Assembly: GCA_004347685.1 (NCBI GenBank)
Contig: SLTJ01000046.1
Span: forward strand, 1 to 64,000
DNA: 64,000 bases
Direction: 5' to 3'
Source: Clostridia bacterium
Lineage (GTDB): Bacteria; Bacillota; DSM-521; Neomoorellales; SLTJ01
The notes under the pieces were generated by a model, which saw nothing but the letters and a program-made list of their open reading frames with translations, did not search any database and was not told the DNA's origin. Shown piece by piece: positions 1 to 9,812 of this stretch (positions are counted from its first letter, which is position 1; each line of letters opens with the position of its first letter). Both the position numbers and the translations under genes were made by a program.

Positions 1-22
1 TAATCGGTCGAGGACTTAACCC
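1..22 (+). rRNA. 23S rRNA, 3' end only
   Basis: The first bases match the usual end of bacterial 23S rRNA (TAATCGGTCGAGGACTTAACC); the rest of the gene lies before the window. The following 5S gene supports a standard 16S-23S-5S operon order. The exact 3' end is approximate. Confidence 0.8.
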
Positions 23-194
23 TGTAAAACCGGAGGTAGGAAGCGAGAAGCCGCCTCTAGAAGTTAGAAGTCAGAAGGTGGAGGTTGGAGATTATCGGCC
101 GGAGCTGCGTTTCCGGTGCGGCGGGTCTTAAACCTCTTGCTTTCAGCCAGCCTTGTTAGTGCAGTTGTTACGTACTCTTAACCGTCAACTTCAC
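23..194 (+). other. 23S-5S spacer with a purine-rich degenerate repeat
   Basis: Positions 31-93 hold a string of GGAGGT / GAAGT / GGAGGTTGGAGA words. The 13-mer TGGAGGTTGGAGA at 79-91 recurs exactly at 5568-5580. I see no tRNA gene or reading frame in this spacer. Confidence 0.6.
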
Positions 195-316
195 AGTTTC
201 TGGTGGCCATAGCGGAGGGGAAACACCCGTTCCCATGCCGAACACGGCCGTTAAGCCCTTCAGCGCCGATGGTACTCGGGGCGCAAGCCCCCGGGAGAGC
301 AGGTCGCTGCCAGGAA
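195..316 (+). rRNA. rrf: 5S rRNA
   Basis: The segment begins TTTCTGGTGGCCATAGCGGAGGGG and contains the conserved CCCGTTCCCATGCCGAACAC block, the GATGGTACT loop and the closing strand GCTGCCAGGA that pairs with the 5' end. The length of about 117-120 nt fits. It directly follows the 23S end and is closed by a terminator. Confidence 0.97.
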
Positions 317-327
317 CAAATTTTTAG

Positions 328-358
328 CCCCCGGGCCTCAATACAGCCCGGGGGTTTT
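328..358 (+). terminator. Intrinsic terminator of the rRNA operon
   Basis: CCCCCGGGC (328-336) and GCCCGGGGG (346-354) form a perfect 9-bp stem with a 9-nt loop, followed by TTTTG. It lies 12 bases after the 5S gene. Confidence 0.9.
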
Positions 359-509
359 GTTTGACCGCTACCACCATTACCGTCGTTTACCATCCGGCTT
401 ACCTAATTGCGGTAGGCTCGTGTTTTGAACTGGTCAAAGCTGACGTCGCGTTGGCCCGTAGTGGTCTTCCCCAGCCTTTGGGAATTATGCCACCCTCAAC
501 TTGGGGGTT

Positions 510-536
510 TTGCCGGCCGGGAACGTATGTTATAAT
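510..536 (+). promoter_or_regulatory. Sigma-A promoter upstream of the nicotinamidase-like gene
   Basis: TATAAT at 531-536 is preceded by TG at 528-529 (extended -10). A weak TTGCCG lies at 510-515 with a short 15-bp spacer. Transcription would start about 40 bases before the GTG at 586. Confidence 0.55.
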
Positions 537-585
537 GGATTTGGCGCACCGGCATGGGGAGATTTCAGTCAGGAGGTGGCGGTCT

Positions 586-1107
586 GTGGCTCGGGAAGCG
601 CTGCTGGTTATTGATATGTTGGGCGATTTTCTTGCCCCTGAGGGCAGTCTGTTCATTGGCGCTGCGGCCGCCGGAGTGGAAAGGGCGGTGGCAGGTGAAA
701 TCGCTCGGGCCCGGGAACAGAGGCGGCCGGTAGTCTACATCTGCGACCGGCACCGGCCGGATGACGCCGAGTTTGCCATGTTCAGTCCCCACTGCATAGC
801 CGCCTCGCCCGGCGCCGAAGTCGTGCCGGCCCTCAAACCACAGCCGGGAGACCTGGTTGTTCCGAAACGGCGCTACAGTGCTTTTTACGGTACAGATCTG
901 GACCTGAGTCTCCGGGAAAAGGGAATAGACAAGCTTATCTTGACCGGGGTATGTACCAACATTTGCGTGCTTTACACAGCGGCGGACGCCAGGATGCGCG
1001 GCTACGAAGTGGAGGTAGTCAGGGAGGCGGTGGCCTCCTTTGATCCGGCGGCCCACGAATTTGCCCTGCAGGAGATGGAAAAAACCCTGGGGGTCAGGGT
1101 GCGCTAG
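586..1107 (+). CDS. pncA: Isochorismatase-family hydrolase (nicotinamidase-like)
   Basis: A 173-residue cysteine hydrolase of the isochorismatase/nicotinamidase fold, which would turn nicotinamide into nicotinate for NAD salvage. The family triad is visible: Asp10 in LLVIDML, Lys94 in VVPKRR, Cys127 in GVCTNIC. Asp54 and His56 in CDRH fit the metal site. The GTG at 586 is chosen because AGGAGGT (571-577) lies 8 bases upstream and the fold begins there; the frame is open back to 361 without recognisable sequence. Family is firm; the substrate is inferred, since relatives act on isochorismate, ureidoacrylate or other amides. Confidence 0.85.
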   Translation: MAREALLVIDMLGDFLAPEGSLFIGAAAAGVERAVAGEIARAREQRRPVVYICDRHRPDDAEFAMFSPHCIAASPGAEVVPALKPQPGDLVVPKRRYSAFYGTDLDLSLREKGIDKLILTGVCTNICVLYTAADARMRGYEVEVVREAVASFDPAAHEFALQEMEKTLGVRVR

Positions 1108-1127
1108 TGAATTGTGGGGGGAGGATA

Positions 1128-1553
1128 TTGCGGATTGCGGTTGTTGACGGCCAGGGGGGCGGGGTAGGCCGGCACCTGACCGAAAGGATTCGGCGGGCCC
1201 TGGGCGAAAGGCTGGAGATTATTGCCCTAGGCACCAATGCGACGGCTACGGCGGCCATGCTGAAGGCGGGGGCCAATGAAGGCGCGACAGGGGAAAATGC
1301 CATTGTCCGCAATGTCGGGAGGGTGGATGTCATCGTCGGCTCGGTGGCGATTCTCGCGGCCCATTCTATGCTGGGGGAACTCACCCCGGCCATGGCCGAG
1401 GCCGTGGCTGCCAGCCCGGGGGTGAAACTGCTGATCCCGCTTAACCGTTCGCAGATTGAAATTGTGGGAAGCAGCCGGGAGCCGTTACCTCACCTGATCG
1501 AAGCCTTGACCGAGCGGTTAAAAGAACTGGAGGGAGAGATAAAGAATGTGTGA
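1128..1553 (+). CDS. DUF3842 family protein
   Basis: The protein starts RIAVVDGQGGGVG, a glycine-rich loop like that of nucleotide-binding Rossmann proteins, and carries the family's ALGTNATATAAMLKAGANEGATGENAIV and IVGSVAILAAHSMLGELTPAMA segments. The biochemical role is unknown. The TTG at 1128 gives the usual family N-terminus behind GGGGAGG; a GTG at 1107 that overlaps the previous stop would add seven residues. The stop overlaps the start of the CooT gene by 8 bases, so the two are probably translated together and may work together in metal handling (inference from position). Confidence 0.8.
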   Translation: MRIAVVDGQGGGVGRHLTERIRRALGERLEIIALGTNATATAAMLKAGANEGATGENAIVRNVGRVDVIVGSVAILAAHSMLGELTPAMAEAVAASPGVKLLIPLNRSQIEIVGSSREPLPHLIEALTERLKELEGEIKNV

Positions 1554-1734
1554 AGCCAACGCCTATCTATACGAGACCGACGGTGAGAAGCTGCTGCTGG
1601 AGAATGTTGACAAGGTAGTACCTCAGGATGACGGCATTTTGCTGGAGGACATCTTTGGCCGGCGGCAACTGGTCAAGGCGCGCATCAGGGAGCTGGCCCT
1701 GGTAGATCACAAAATAATTCTGGAGAAACTCTGA
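1546..1734 (+). CDS. cooT: CooT family nickel-binding protein
   Basis: A 62-residue protein starting MCEANAYL, the MC-x-A hallmark of CooT. In Rhodospirillum rubrum CooT binds nickel through the N-terminal Cys2 and helps mature carbon monoxide dehydrogenase. The remainder is a compact beta-rich domain (LLENVDKVVPQDDGILLEDIFGRRQLVKARI). The ATG overlaps the DUF3842 gene. In an acetogen-like host a CODH or other nickel enzyme is the likely client; no such enzyme is in the window. Confidence 0.85.
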   Translation: MCEANAYLYETDGEKLLLENVDKVVPQDDGILLEDIFGRRQLVKARIRELALVDHKIILEKL

Positions 1735-1752
1735 CAGCGGGAAGGTGCCAAA

Positions 1753-2679
1753 TTGCAGGTAGCAGGTGACGTGACTGAACTAATCGGCCGCACCCCCGTG
1801 GTGCGCCTGAACAAGGTGGCCCAGCCTGACTGGGCCGAGGTTTACGTTAAGCTGGAGGCGTTTAACCCCGGCGGCAGTGTGAAAGACCGAATAGCCTGGA
1901 GCATGATCCGGGCGGCCGAGGCCAGCGGAAAGCTGCGCCCTGGTTCAAGCGTGGTGGAACCCACCAGCGGCAACACCGGCATTGGGCTGGCCATGGTGTG
2001 CGCGGCCAGGGGCTACCGCCTGGTCCTGGTTATGCCGGACAGCATGAGCCTGGAGCGGCGTAAGCTCCTGGCGGCCATGGGAGCGGAAGTCGTGCTCACG
2101 CCAGGCAGCCAGGGCATGCGCGGAGCCATAGTAAAGGCCGAGGAGCTGGTGGCCGAAAACGAGGGATTTTACATGCCCCAGCAGTTTGAGAATCCGGCCA
2201 ACCCCCAGGTGCACCGGGAGACCACGGCGGTAGAAATTTGGGAGCAAATGCACGGACAGATAGATGTTTTTGTGGCCGGCGTGGGTACCGGCGGCACCAT
2301 AACCGGCGTGGGCGAGGTCCTCAAGGAGAGAAAGCCCGGTGTTAGGGTGGTGGCGGTGGAGCCGGCCGCTTCTCCGGTGTTGTCGGGCGGAGAGCCTGGA
2401 CCCCATAAAATCCAGGGCATTGGGGCTGGTTTTGTCCCGGTTGTTCTCAACCGCAGCATTATTGATGCCGTGGTCACGGTCACCAATGAAGAGGCGATGA
2501 ACACAGCCCAGCGGTTGGCCAGGGAAGAAGGTATCTTGGCCGGCATATCTTCGGGGGCCGCCGTGCACGTGGCCTTGCAGGAAGCCAGGCGCGCCACCCC
2601 GGGACGGAAGGTGGTAGTTGTCGCTCCCGACACAGGTGAGCGTTATCTGAGCACAGAGTTGTTCGCCAATGCCAAATAG
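1753..2679 (+). CDS. cysK: Cysteine synthase A (O-acetylserine sulfhydrylase)
   Basis: A 308-residue PLP enzyme that makes cysteine from O-acetylserine and sulfide. The PLP lysine is Lys44 in NPGGSVKDR. The substrate loop PTSGNTG and the phosphate-binding [12 protein letters not shown] follow, and SSGAA closes the cofactor site. The TTG start at 1753 follows GGGAAGGTG. The length is normal for the family. Assignment to CysK rather than CysM or cystathionine beta-synthase rests on overall pattern. Confidence 0.95.
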   Translation: MQVAGDVTELIGRTPVVRLNKVAQPDWAEVYVKLEAFNPGGSVKDRIAWSMIRAAEASGKLRPGSSVVEPTSGNTGIGLAMVCAARGYRLVLVMPDSMSLERRKLLAAMGAEVVLTPGSQGMRGAIVKAEELVAENEGFYMPQQFENPANPQVHRETTAVEIWEQMHGQIDVFVAGVGTGGTITGVGEVLKERKPGVRVVAVEPAASPVLSGGEPGPHKIQGIGAGFVPVVLNRSIIDAVVTVTNEEAMNTAQRLAREEGILAGISSGAAVHVALQEARRATPGRKVVVVAPDTGERYLSTELFANAK

Positions 2680-2724
2680 GGCCGTGAGAACAGCAGCGGG
2701 TTTTGCAGATGCGAGGTGAGACAT

Positions 2725-3480
2725 ATGTCAGGACATTCCAAATGGGCCAATATCAAACACCGTAAGACCAAGGTAGATGCCCAGCGCGGCAAGCTTTTTA
2801 CCAGGTTGGGGCGAGAACTGATTGTGGCTGCCCGCGAGGGGGGACCTGATCCGGAAAGCAATGCCAGACTAAAGGCGGCCATGCAGAGGGCCAGGGAAGC
2901 CAACATGCCTAACGAGAATATCATGCGGGCTATTCAGCGTGGTACCGGCGAATTGGGTGGCGCTGATTACGAGGAACTTACCTACGAGGGTTACGGGCCC
3001 GGAGGCATAGCCGTGATGTTATCTCTGGTTACCGACAACCGGAACCGTACGGCGTCGGAAATAAGGTATCTGTTTAGCCGGTACGGGGGCAGCTTGGGGG
3101 AGGCCGGGTGCGTGGCTTGGATGTTCGACTCCAAGGGCCAGATAATGGTGGATATTTCCGGGGATGCGGCCGACGAGGTGATGTTGGCGGCTATTGAGGC
3201 TGGTGCCGAGGATGTTAACAACCAGGGTGACATGGTGGAGGTGACGACGGCACCGGACCAGCTAACCCAGGTCAGTGAAGGGCTGAAGCAGGCCGGCTTT
3301 AAGATCGAACAGGCCCAGGTTACCATGCTTCCCCAGGCTACGGTGCCGATAACCGACGCCGAGCAGGCGCAAAAGCTTTTGCGCCTCATGGAGGCGTTGG
3401 AGGAACACGATGACGTCCAGGAAATATACTCTAATTTTGATCTGCCGGACGAGATTCTAGAACAGCTCCAGGAAGGCTGA
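2725..3480 (+). CDS. yebC: YebC/PmpR family regulator
   Basis: Begins [23 protein letters not shown], the signature start of YebC/TACO1 proteins, and is full length at 251 residues. Relatives act as DNA-binding regulators or help ribosomes through proline stretches. The ATG at 2725 lies 4 bases after GAGGTGAG; an upstream in-frame GTG at 2716 is inside that ribosome site. It sits directly before ruvC, as in many bacteria, separated by one base. Confidence 0.95.
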   Translation: MSGHSKWANIKHRKTKVDAQRGKLFTRLGRELIVAAREGGPDPESNARLKAAMQRAREANMPNENIMRAIQRGTGELGGADYEELTYEGYGPGGIAVMLSLVTDNRNRTASEIRYLFSRYGGSLGEAGCVAWMFDSKGQIMVDISGDAADEVMLAAIEAGAEDVNNQGDMVEVTTAPDQLTQVSEGLKQAGFKIEQAQVTMLPQATVPITDAEQAQKLLRLMEALEEHDDVQEIYSNFDLPDEILEQLQEG

Positions 3481-3481
3481 G

Positions 3482-3988
3482 GTGGCGGATTTCTTGCGCG
3501 TTTTGGGCATAGACCCCGGAGTAGCGACTACTGGTTATGCGATACTGGAAGAGACCTCAGCCCTCAAGCTACAGCCAGTAACCTTCGGTTGCATCCGCAG
3601 TAACCCGGAGGCACCCTTGCCGGCCCGCCTGGAGACCATTTATGGCGAGCTAAAGCAAATAGTGGCCAGTTGTCAGCCCGAGGCCGTGGCCGTAGAGGAG
3701 CTTTTCTTTAACAAGAACTCCCGTACCGCCCTGCTGGTCAGCCAGGCCCGGGGCGTGGTCCTTCTCCTGGCGGCCCATGCCGGCCTGCCGGTATGTGAAT
3801 ATACCCCGCTGCAGGTCAAACAAGCGGTGAGTGGTTACGGGAGGGCCCCGAAACAGCAGGTGCAGAAGATGGTGCAATTGCTCTTGCACCTGGATGCTGT
3901 CCCCCGGCCGGACGATGTGGCCGATGCCCTGGCAGTGGCTGTTTGCCACCTCCATTCCTACCGCTATCTGCGGGTGGCAGAACAATGA
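3482..3988 (+). CDS. ruvC: Crossover junction endodeoxyribonuclease RuvC
   Basis: A 168-residue Holliday-junction resolvase. The acidic RNase H-fold residues are visible: Asp11 in GIDPGVATTGYA, Glu in AVEELFF, and the C-terminal RPDDVADALAVA pair. The GTG start follows AGGAAGG at 5 bases. The stop overlaps the ruvA start (ATGA), so ruvC, ruvA and ruvB form one translationally coupled resolvasome operon. Confidence 0.96.
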   Translation: MADFLRVLGIDPGVATTGYAILEETSALKLQPVTFGCIRSNPEAPLPARLETIYGELKQIVASCQPEAVAVEELFFNKNSRTALLVSQARGVVLLLAAHAGLPVCEYTPLQVKQAVSGYGRAPKQQVQKMVQLLLHLDAVPRPDDVADALAVAVCHLHSYRYLRVAEQ

Positions 3989-4584
3989 TAGCTTTTTTGC
4001 GCGGTACCCTGGTAGAGGCAGGAAAGGACAGGGTCTTTGTAGAAACAAAAGGCATCGGATTTGAGGTGATGGTGCCGGCAACGGTGCTTGCGGCCCTGCC
4101 GCCGCTGGGAGAGGAAGTTTTCTTGCATACGCACCTGGTGGTGCGAGAAGATGCATGGCAGATATACGGCTTCTTCAATCCCCAGGACAGGGATATCTTC
4201 TCCCTGCTCCTTGGTATTGCCGGTGTCGGACCCAAGTTGGCCTGTGCCTTGCTTTCAGCCCTTCCCGGACCTCACCTGGTGAGTGCTGTATTGCGGGGAG
4301 ATGTCGCGGCCCTGGCCCGTAGTCCCGGAGTGGGCCGCAAAGTAGCCCAGCGGATCATCCTGGATGCGGGTGACCGTCTCCAACGCCTTTCCGGCCAAAT
4401 GGCGGTAGGGGACGGCAGCGAAGACGCTTTTGGTGATGCGGCTGCGGCCCTCCTGGAGCTCGGCTACCGGTCCGACGAGTTTTATCCTTGGATTGAAGAA
4501 GCCAGACAAAATATCCGGGGGGACGCCACCGGTCAGCAGGTTTTGCGATACGTGTTACAGAAGATGGTGAAACGCCATGGGTGA
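3985..4584 (+). CDS. ruvA: Holliday junction DNA-binding protein RuvA
   Basis: A 199-residue protein: an OB-fold N-terminus ([19 protein letters not shown]), two helix-hairpin-helix motifs (IAGVGPKLA and [11 protein letters not shown]) and a C-terminal RuvB-contacting domain ([15 protein letters not shown]). It holds the four-way junction while RuvB drives branch migration. The ATG overlaps the ruvC stop. The second hairpin lacks the usual KKTAERL wording but is otherwise intact. Confidence 0.96.
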   Translation: MIAFLRGTLVEAGKDRVFVETKGIGFEVMVPATVLAALPPLGEEVFLHTHLVVREDAWQIYGFFNPQDRDIFSLLLGIAGVGPKLACALLSALPGPHLVSAVLRGDVAALARSPGVGRKVAQRIILDAGDRLQRLSGQMAVGDGSEDAFGDAAAALLELGYRSDEFYPWIEEARQNIRGDATGQQVLRYVLQKMVKRHG

Positions 4585-5566
4585 TAATCTCCTGGCCAAT
4601 ATGGCCGGGAGCGAAGACCATGAACTGGACAGGGGATTGCGACCGCAGGGTCTGGAAGAATATATCGGCCAGGACCGGGTAAAGGAAAGCCTGCAAATCT
4701 TTATCTCCGCGGCTTTGGCCCGTGGCGAGCCCCTCGACCACGTTCTTCTATACGGTCCGCCAGGAGTAGGGAAAACCACCCTGGCCAGGGTTATTGCTCA
4801 TGAACTCCAGGTACAGGCAGTAATAACCTCAGGCCCGGCCCTGGAACGGCCCGGGGACCTGGCCGCCATTCTCACCAATTTACAACCCCGGGATGTCTTC
4901 TTTATTGACGAGATCCACCGCCTGTCCCATAATGTGGAAGAGATGCTTTATGCGGCCATGGAGGATTTCTGCCTGGACATCATCATCGGCAAGGGTCCTG
5001 CGGCCCGTACGCTGCGGGTAGACCTGGCCCCCTTTACTCTAGTCGGCGCCACTACCCGTACCGGTCTGCTGACCTCACCATTGCGCAACCGGTTTGGGGT
5101 AAATCTGAGGCTGGAATTCTACCAACCTGAGGACTTGCAAAGAATAGTGCAACGGTCGGCGCAGCTTCTGGCCGTGGGCATCGAGACCGAAGCGGCCGCC
5201 GAGATTGCCGGCCGGGCCCGGGGAACGCCCCGGGTAGCCAACCGCTTATTGAAAAGGGTGCGCGATTACGCCCAGGTGCGGGCCAGCGGAGTTATCACCC
5301 TGGCGGTAGTCAGGGAGGCCATGCAGGTATTGCAGATAGACGAGTATGGTTTGGACGAAACTGACAGGCAGATCTTGGCCACCCTGATACATAAGTTCAA
5401 TGGCGGCCCTGTCGGCCTGGAAACCCTGGCCGCCAGCGTCGCCGAAGCCCCGGAAACGGTGGAGGATGTGGTGGAACCATACCTTTTGCGGCTAGGGTTT
5501 CTCCAGCGCACCCCCCGGGGGCGGATAGCCACGGCTTTGGCTTACCGGCATCTTGACCTGGCATAA
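4577..5566 (+). CDS. ruvB: Holliday junction helicase RuvB
   Basis: A 329-residue AAA+ motor. Walker A is [11 protein letters not shown], Walker B is FIDEIHRL, sensor 1 is GATTRTG with the arginine-finger region [10 protein letters not shown], and the C-terminal winged helix ends [11 protein letters not shown]. The start overlaps the end of ruvA by 8 bases. Length and domain order are standard. Confidence 0.98.
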   Translation: MGDNLLANMAGSEDHELDRGLRPQGLEEYIGQDRVKESLQIFISAALARGEPLDHVLLYGPPGVGKTTLARVIAHELQVQAVITSGPALERPGDLAAILTNLQPRDVFFIDEIHRLSHNVEEMLYAAMEDFCLDIIIGKGPAARTLRVDLAPFTLVGATTRTGLLTSPLRNRFGVNLRLEFYQPEDLQRIVQRSAQLLAVGIETEAAAEIAGRARGTPRVANRLLKRVRDYAQVRASGVITLAVVREAMQVLQIDEYGLDETDRQILATLIHKFNGGPVGLETLAASVAEAPETVEDVVEPYLLRLGFLQRTPRGRIATALAYRHLDLA

Positions 5567-5567
5567 A

Positions 5568-5602
5568 TGGAGGTTGGAGACAAGAGGTCGGAGGTCAGAA
5601 CC
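5568..5602 (+). repeat. Purine-rich GGAGGT-type intergenic repeat
   Basis: TGGAGGTTGGAGACAAGAGG followed by TCGGAGGTCAGAAC repeats the style, and a 13-mer exactly, of the spacer at 31-93. It begins one base after the ruvB stop and lies before the SD of the next gene. Confidence 0.5.
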
Positions 5603-5623
5603 ATCCCGAAAGGGGTGAGAGGG

Positions 5624-5860
5624 ATGGAAGCGCTGAGTGGTATTGGGAAAATGCTGATCTTAATCGGCGCGATAACGGTTGTCTTCGGGCTGGTGCTCGT
5701 GCTAGCCGGCAAATTACCCCAGGGATTCCGCTTTCTGGGCCGCCTGCCTGGCGACATTATTTACCAGCGGGGCAATCTTACCTTTTATTTTCCTCTGGTC
5801 ACCAGCCTTCTCCTCAGCCTGGTCATGACCATCGTCTTGAGCTTGCTGTTCAGGAGGTGA
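5624..5860 (+). CDS. DUF2905 family small membrane protein
   Basis: A 78-residue protein with two hydrophobic segments (about residues 8-30 and 56-76) around a short loop with the typical LGRLPGDIIYQRGNLTFYFPL motif of DUF2905. Function is unknown; it often sits near ruvB in Clostridia. The ATG at 5624 follows GGGGTGAGAGGG; the frame is open from 5567 but that stretch is the purine-rich repeat and unlikely to be translated. Confidence 0.85.
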   Translation: MEALSGIGKMLILIGAITVVFGLVLVLAGKLPQGFRFLGRLPGDIIYQRGNLTFYFPLVTSLLLSLVMTIVLSLLFRR

Positions 5861-5863
5861 AGC

Positions 5864-7306
5864 ATGAGCTCTTGGTGTCGCGCTGGAATCCTGGTAATAG
5901 CGGCGTTTATACTCTTTTCTTGGCCTGTGGCCGCTCACGCCACCGGACCTGAGGTGCGCGTGGCCCTGGGGCGCGGAGCAGATAAGGCTGAAGTGGGAGC
6001 CTTTGCCGGCCAGTACACTCTTTACGCCCGTGACCACAGTTCACCTGTGGCCAGCGTCACGCCTGGCTCCCGGCTGGTTGTAGCCGCGCGGCCCGACGGG
6101 CTGTGGGTCACCGGCGGCCAGGGGGAGGTCACCGGGCCCCTGGCCGGACCCCTGGAACTGGTGCCGGAGACGGGGACGGATCCCTCCTTGTTTCTCTTGG
6201 GGAATAAGGCCTACCGGGGGCGCCTGGTTCTGACCGGCCGCGCCGACGGCTTGCTGGCGGTCAATGTGCTGGGACTGGAGGAATACCTTTATGGAGTGGT
6301 CGGTGAAGAAATGGGCTATGACGCCCCCCCGGAGGCCCTCAAAGCCCAGGCAGTGGCTTCTCGTTCTTACGCCGCCAGCAGCTTGGGGAAAAACCAGGAT
6401 TATGACCTGGGGCCGGATACTTTATCCCAGGTGTACCGGGGATATGCGGCGGAGACGAAGCCAGGAGCGGACAGGGTACGGGAGGCAGTTGACGCCACCA
6501 GGGGCCAGGTCATCTATTTCGCCGGGAAGGTTATTCCTGCCTACTACCACGCCAACGCCGGTGGCTACACCGAGGCCAGCGAAAACGTCTGGAGCCAGGC
6601 GTTGCCTTTTCTGCAGCCTGTGCCCTCCCCCTGGGACGAGGCGGCGGCGCAGTACCAGCCCCGGAGCCCGGACGGGTGGCCGGTCAATACCTACCAGTGG
6701 CAGACAAGCCTTTCGCTGGATGCCCTCGGGGAAAAAATAGCCACCTGGAACCAGCGGCAGCTCGCCGCCGGCAGGGCGGACCTGGTGATAAGCGTGGGTC
6801 GCCCAGTGGGCCTGGAGGTATCCCGGCAACAGCGTGACCCCACCCGGGGAGAGACCCTGTCGGGGAGGGTTACCCGGCTGGACGTGGTCGGCGTGGACGG
6901 CACAGCCTCCATCTACCGGGATCAGATCCGCTCTCTTCTCGACTTGCGGAGCACGCTATTTACCATGGAGGCCGATTCCCGGGTCTGGCTGGCTACCTCC
7001 GACGGGGCGGGGGCCGTCACTCAGACCGCCGGAAAATATCTAGTGGCTGGTGAGGGTTATCGCCAGGAAATAACCCCGGGGACAGAGAAGTTATGGATTC
7101 AGGGCACGGCGGAACTGCGGGAGGTACCGGTGCTTCCTACCGGCTTTACCTTCACCGGCCGGGGCTGGGGCCACGGGGTGGGTATGAGCCAGTGGGGCGC
7201 CCGGGGTATGGCTTTGGAAGGGTATAAATACCAGGATATTATCTTACACTACTATAATCAGGACCACAATGACGGACAGCTTACCATCGGCAGCTATGAA
7301 GGTTAG
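5864..7306 (+). CDS. spoIID: SpoIID/LytB domain protein
   Basis: A 480-residue secreted or membrane-anchored protein. Residues 1-27 form a signal peptide ending AAHATG. A central SpoIID domain follows (LEEYLYGVVGEEMGYDAPPEALKAQAVASRSYA), and the conserved C-terminal GRGWGHGVGMSQWGARGMA is intact. SpoIID is a lytic transglycosylase acting on septal peptidoglycan in engulfment; LytB-type paralogues modulate amidases. The length exceeds that of SpoIID from Bacillus. Position next to queA fits the paralogue found in many Clostridia, so a vegetative cell-wall role is possible. SD AGGAGGTGA. Confidence 0.85.
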   Translation: MSSWCRAGILVIAAFILFSWPVAAHATGPEVRVALGRGADKAEVGAFAGQYTLYARDHSSPVASVTPGSRLVVAARPDGLWVTGGQGEVTGPLAGPLELVPETGTDPSLFLLGNKAYRGRLVLTGRADGLLAVNVLGLEEYLYGVVGEEMGYDAPPEALKAQAVASRSYAASSLGKNQDYDLGPDTLSQVYRGYAAETKPGADRVREAVDATRGQVIYFAGKVIPAYYHANAGGYTEASENVWSQALPFLQPVPSPWDEAAAQYQPRSPDGWPVNTYQWQTSLSLDALGEKIATWNQRQLAAGRADLVISVGRPVGLEVSRQQRDPTRGETLSGRVTRLDVVGVDGTASIYRDQIRSLLDLRSTLFTMEADSRVWLATSDGAGAVTQTAGKYLVAGEGYRQEITPGTEKLWIQGTAELREVPVLPTGFTFTGRGWGHGVGMSQWGARGMALEGYKYQDIILHYYNQDHNDGQLTIGSYEG

Positions 7307-8321
7307 CTACTTCGACTATGAACTCCCCGAGGAGCTCATTGCCCAGGAACCGGTTTATCCGCGAGACGCCGCCAGGCTTTTGGTGGTACACCGTGAGACT
7401 GACAGAATGGAGTTCCGGCAATTCCAGGAGATAGTGGACTACCTGAGGCCCGGGGACGTCCTGGTCCTGAACGAAACGCGGGTAATGCCCGCGCGGTTGC
7501 GAGGGGAGAAAGAAAGCAGTGGCGGGAAGGTAGAGGTTTTACTGCTGCACCCCATCGGCCCAGACTTGTGGGAAGTGCTGGTCCGCCCCGGTCGGAGGGT
7601 GCAGGCGGGCGCCAGCTTGATCTTTGCTGGCGGCCGGCTGCGGGCTTCGGTGGTGGAGGTCAAACCCGGCGGCCGGAGGGTACTGGCCTTCACGTCCCCG
7701 GAGGCAGTGGCCGCGGTGATAGAGGAAATAGGTTTGGTGCCGCTCCCCCCTTATATTAAAAAGCCCCTAGCTGACTCGGGCCGCTACCAGACGGTTTACG
7801 CCCGGATCCCCGGGTCGGCGGCGGCCCCTACCGCCGGGCTGCATTTTACTCCCGAGCTCCTGGCCAGGGTGCGTGAGGCCGGTGTGGCGGTCGCCAGGGT
7901 TCTCCTGCACATCGGCCTGGGAACCTTTCGTCCGGTAAGGGTGGAAAACGTGGAAGAGCACCAGATGCACGCCGAGTACTTCCAGATCGGGGCTGAGGCG
8001 TGTGAGGTTATTAACCGCTGCCGGGAAGGAGGGGGGAGGATAGTTGCGGTTGGGACAACGGCTGTGCGGGTACTGGAAACCGCCGCTGACCAGGATGGCC
8101 GGGTGCGGCCACAGGAGGGCTGGGCCGACCTCTTCATCTATCCTGGTTACCAGTTCCGGGCCGTAGAGGCCTTGGTTACCAATTTTCACCTGCCCCGTTC
8201 TACTTTGCTCATGCTGGTTTGTGCCTTTGCCGGTCAGGAAAGGGTACTGAGGGCTTACCAGGAAGCTGTTAGCCGCCGCTTTCGCTTTTACAGCTTTGGT
8301 GACGCGATGTTGATTATCTAA
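7296..8321 (+). CDS. queA: S-adenosylmethionine:tRNA ribosyltransferase-isomerase QueA
   Basis: A 341-residue enzyme that adds the ribosyl unit of SAM to preQ1-tRNA to make epoxyqueuosine. Family signatures MPARLRGEK, PTAGLHFTPELL, HIGLGTFRPV and TNFHLPRSTLLMLV are all present. The ATG at 7296 gives the typical start MKVSYFDYELPEELIAQEP and overlaps the end of the SpoIID gene by 11 bases. It is followed by tgt, the preceding step of the same pathway. Confidence 0.97.
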   Translation: MKVSYFDYELPEELIAQEPVYPRDAARLLVVHRETDRMEFRQFQEIVDYLRPGDVLVLNETRVMPARLRGEKESSGGKVEVLLLHPIGPDLWEVLVRPGRRVQAGASLIFAGGRLRASVVEVKPGGRRVLAFTSPEAVAAVIEEIGLVPLPPYIKKPLADSGRYQTVYARIPGSAAAPTAGLHFTPELLARVREAGVAVARVLLHIGLGTFRPVRVENVEEHQMHAEYFQIGAEACEVINRCREGGGRIVAVGTTAVRVLETAADQDGRVRPQEGWADLFIYPGYQFRAVEALVTNFHLPRSTLLMLVCAFAGQERVLRAYQEAVSRRFRFYSFGDAMLII

Positions 8322-9512
<1,191 letters not shown>

Positions 9513-9536
9513 CCTAAAAAGGACAGGTGATCTTGT

Positions 9537-9806
9537 ATGAACGCGTGGGGTGGAAGTATTTTTTATGTAGTGATCTTCTTTGCCATTATTTACTTTCTCA
9601 TGATCAGGCCGCAGCAGACCCAGCAGAAGAAACGCCAGCAGATGCTGGGGAGCCTGAAGGTGAACGACCATATTATCACAGTGGGTGGAATCCATGGCCG
9701 GATCACCAGGATGAAGGAAGACCGCATCACGGTGCGCATCGCCGATAAGGTGGAAGTGGAAATGGAAAAGACGGCCGTGGCCTCCGTGGCCGGACAGGAG
9801 GAATAA
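9537..9806 (+). CDS. yajC: Preprotein translocase subunit YajC
   Basis: An 89-residue protein with one N-terminal membrane helix (residues 6-24) followed by MIRPQQTQQKKRQQMLGSLKVNDHIITVGGIHGRI, the standard YajC pattern. It joins SecDF at the SecYEG channel. The ATG follows AGGACAGGTGA at 7 bases. The tgt-yajC-secD-secF order is widely conserved. Confidence 0.96.
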   Translation: MNAWGGSIFYVVIFFAIIYFLMIRPQQTQQKKRQQMLGSLKVNDHIITVGGIHGRITRMKEDRITVRIADKVEVEMEKTAVASVAGQEE

Positions 9807-9812
9807 CATTAA

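Noticed and set aside
1945-2724. Long minus-strand frames inside cysK and other genes (for example 26467-27717, 32175-32978)
   Set aside because: They are shadows caused by high GC in the third codon position; they lack SDs and family similarity and lie fully within well-identified genes.
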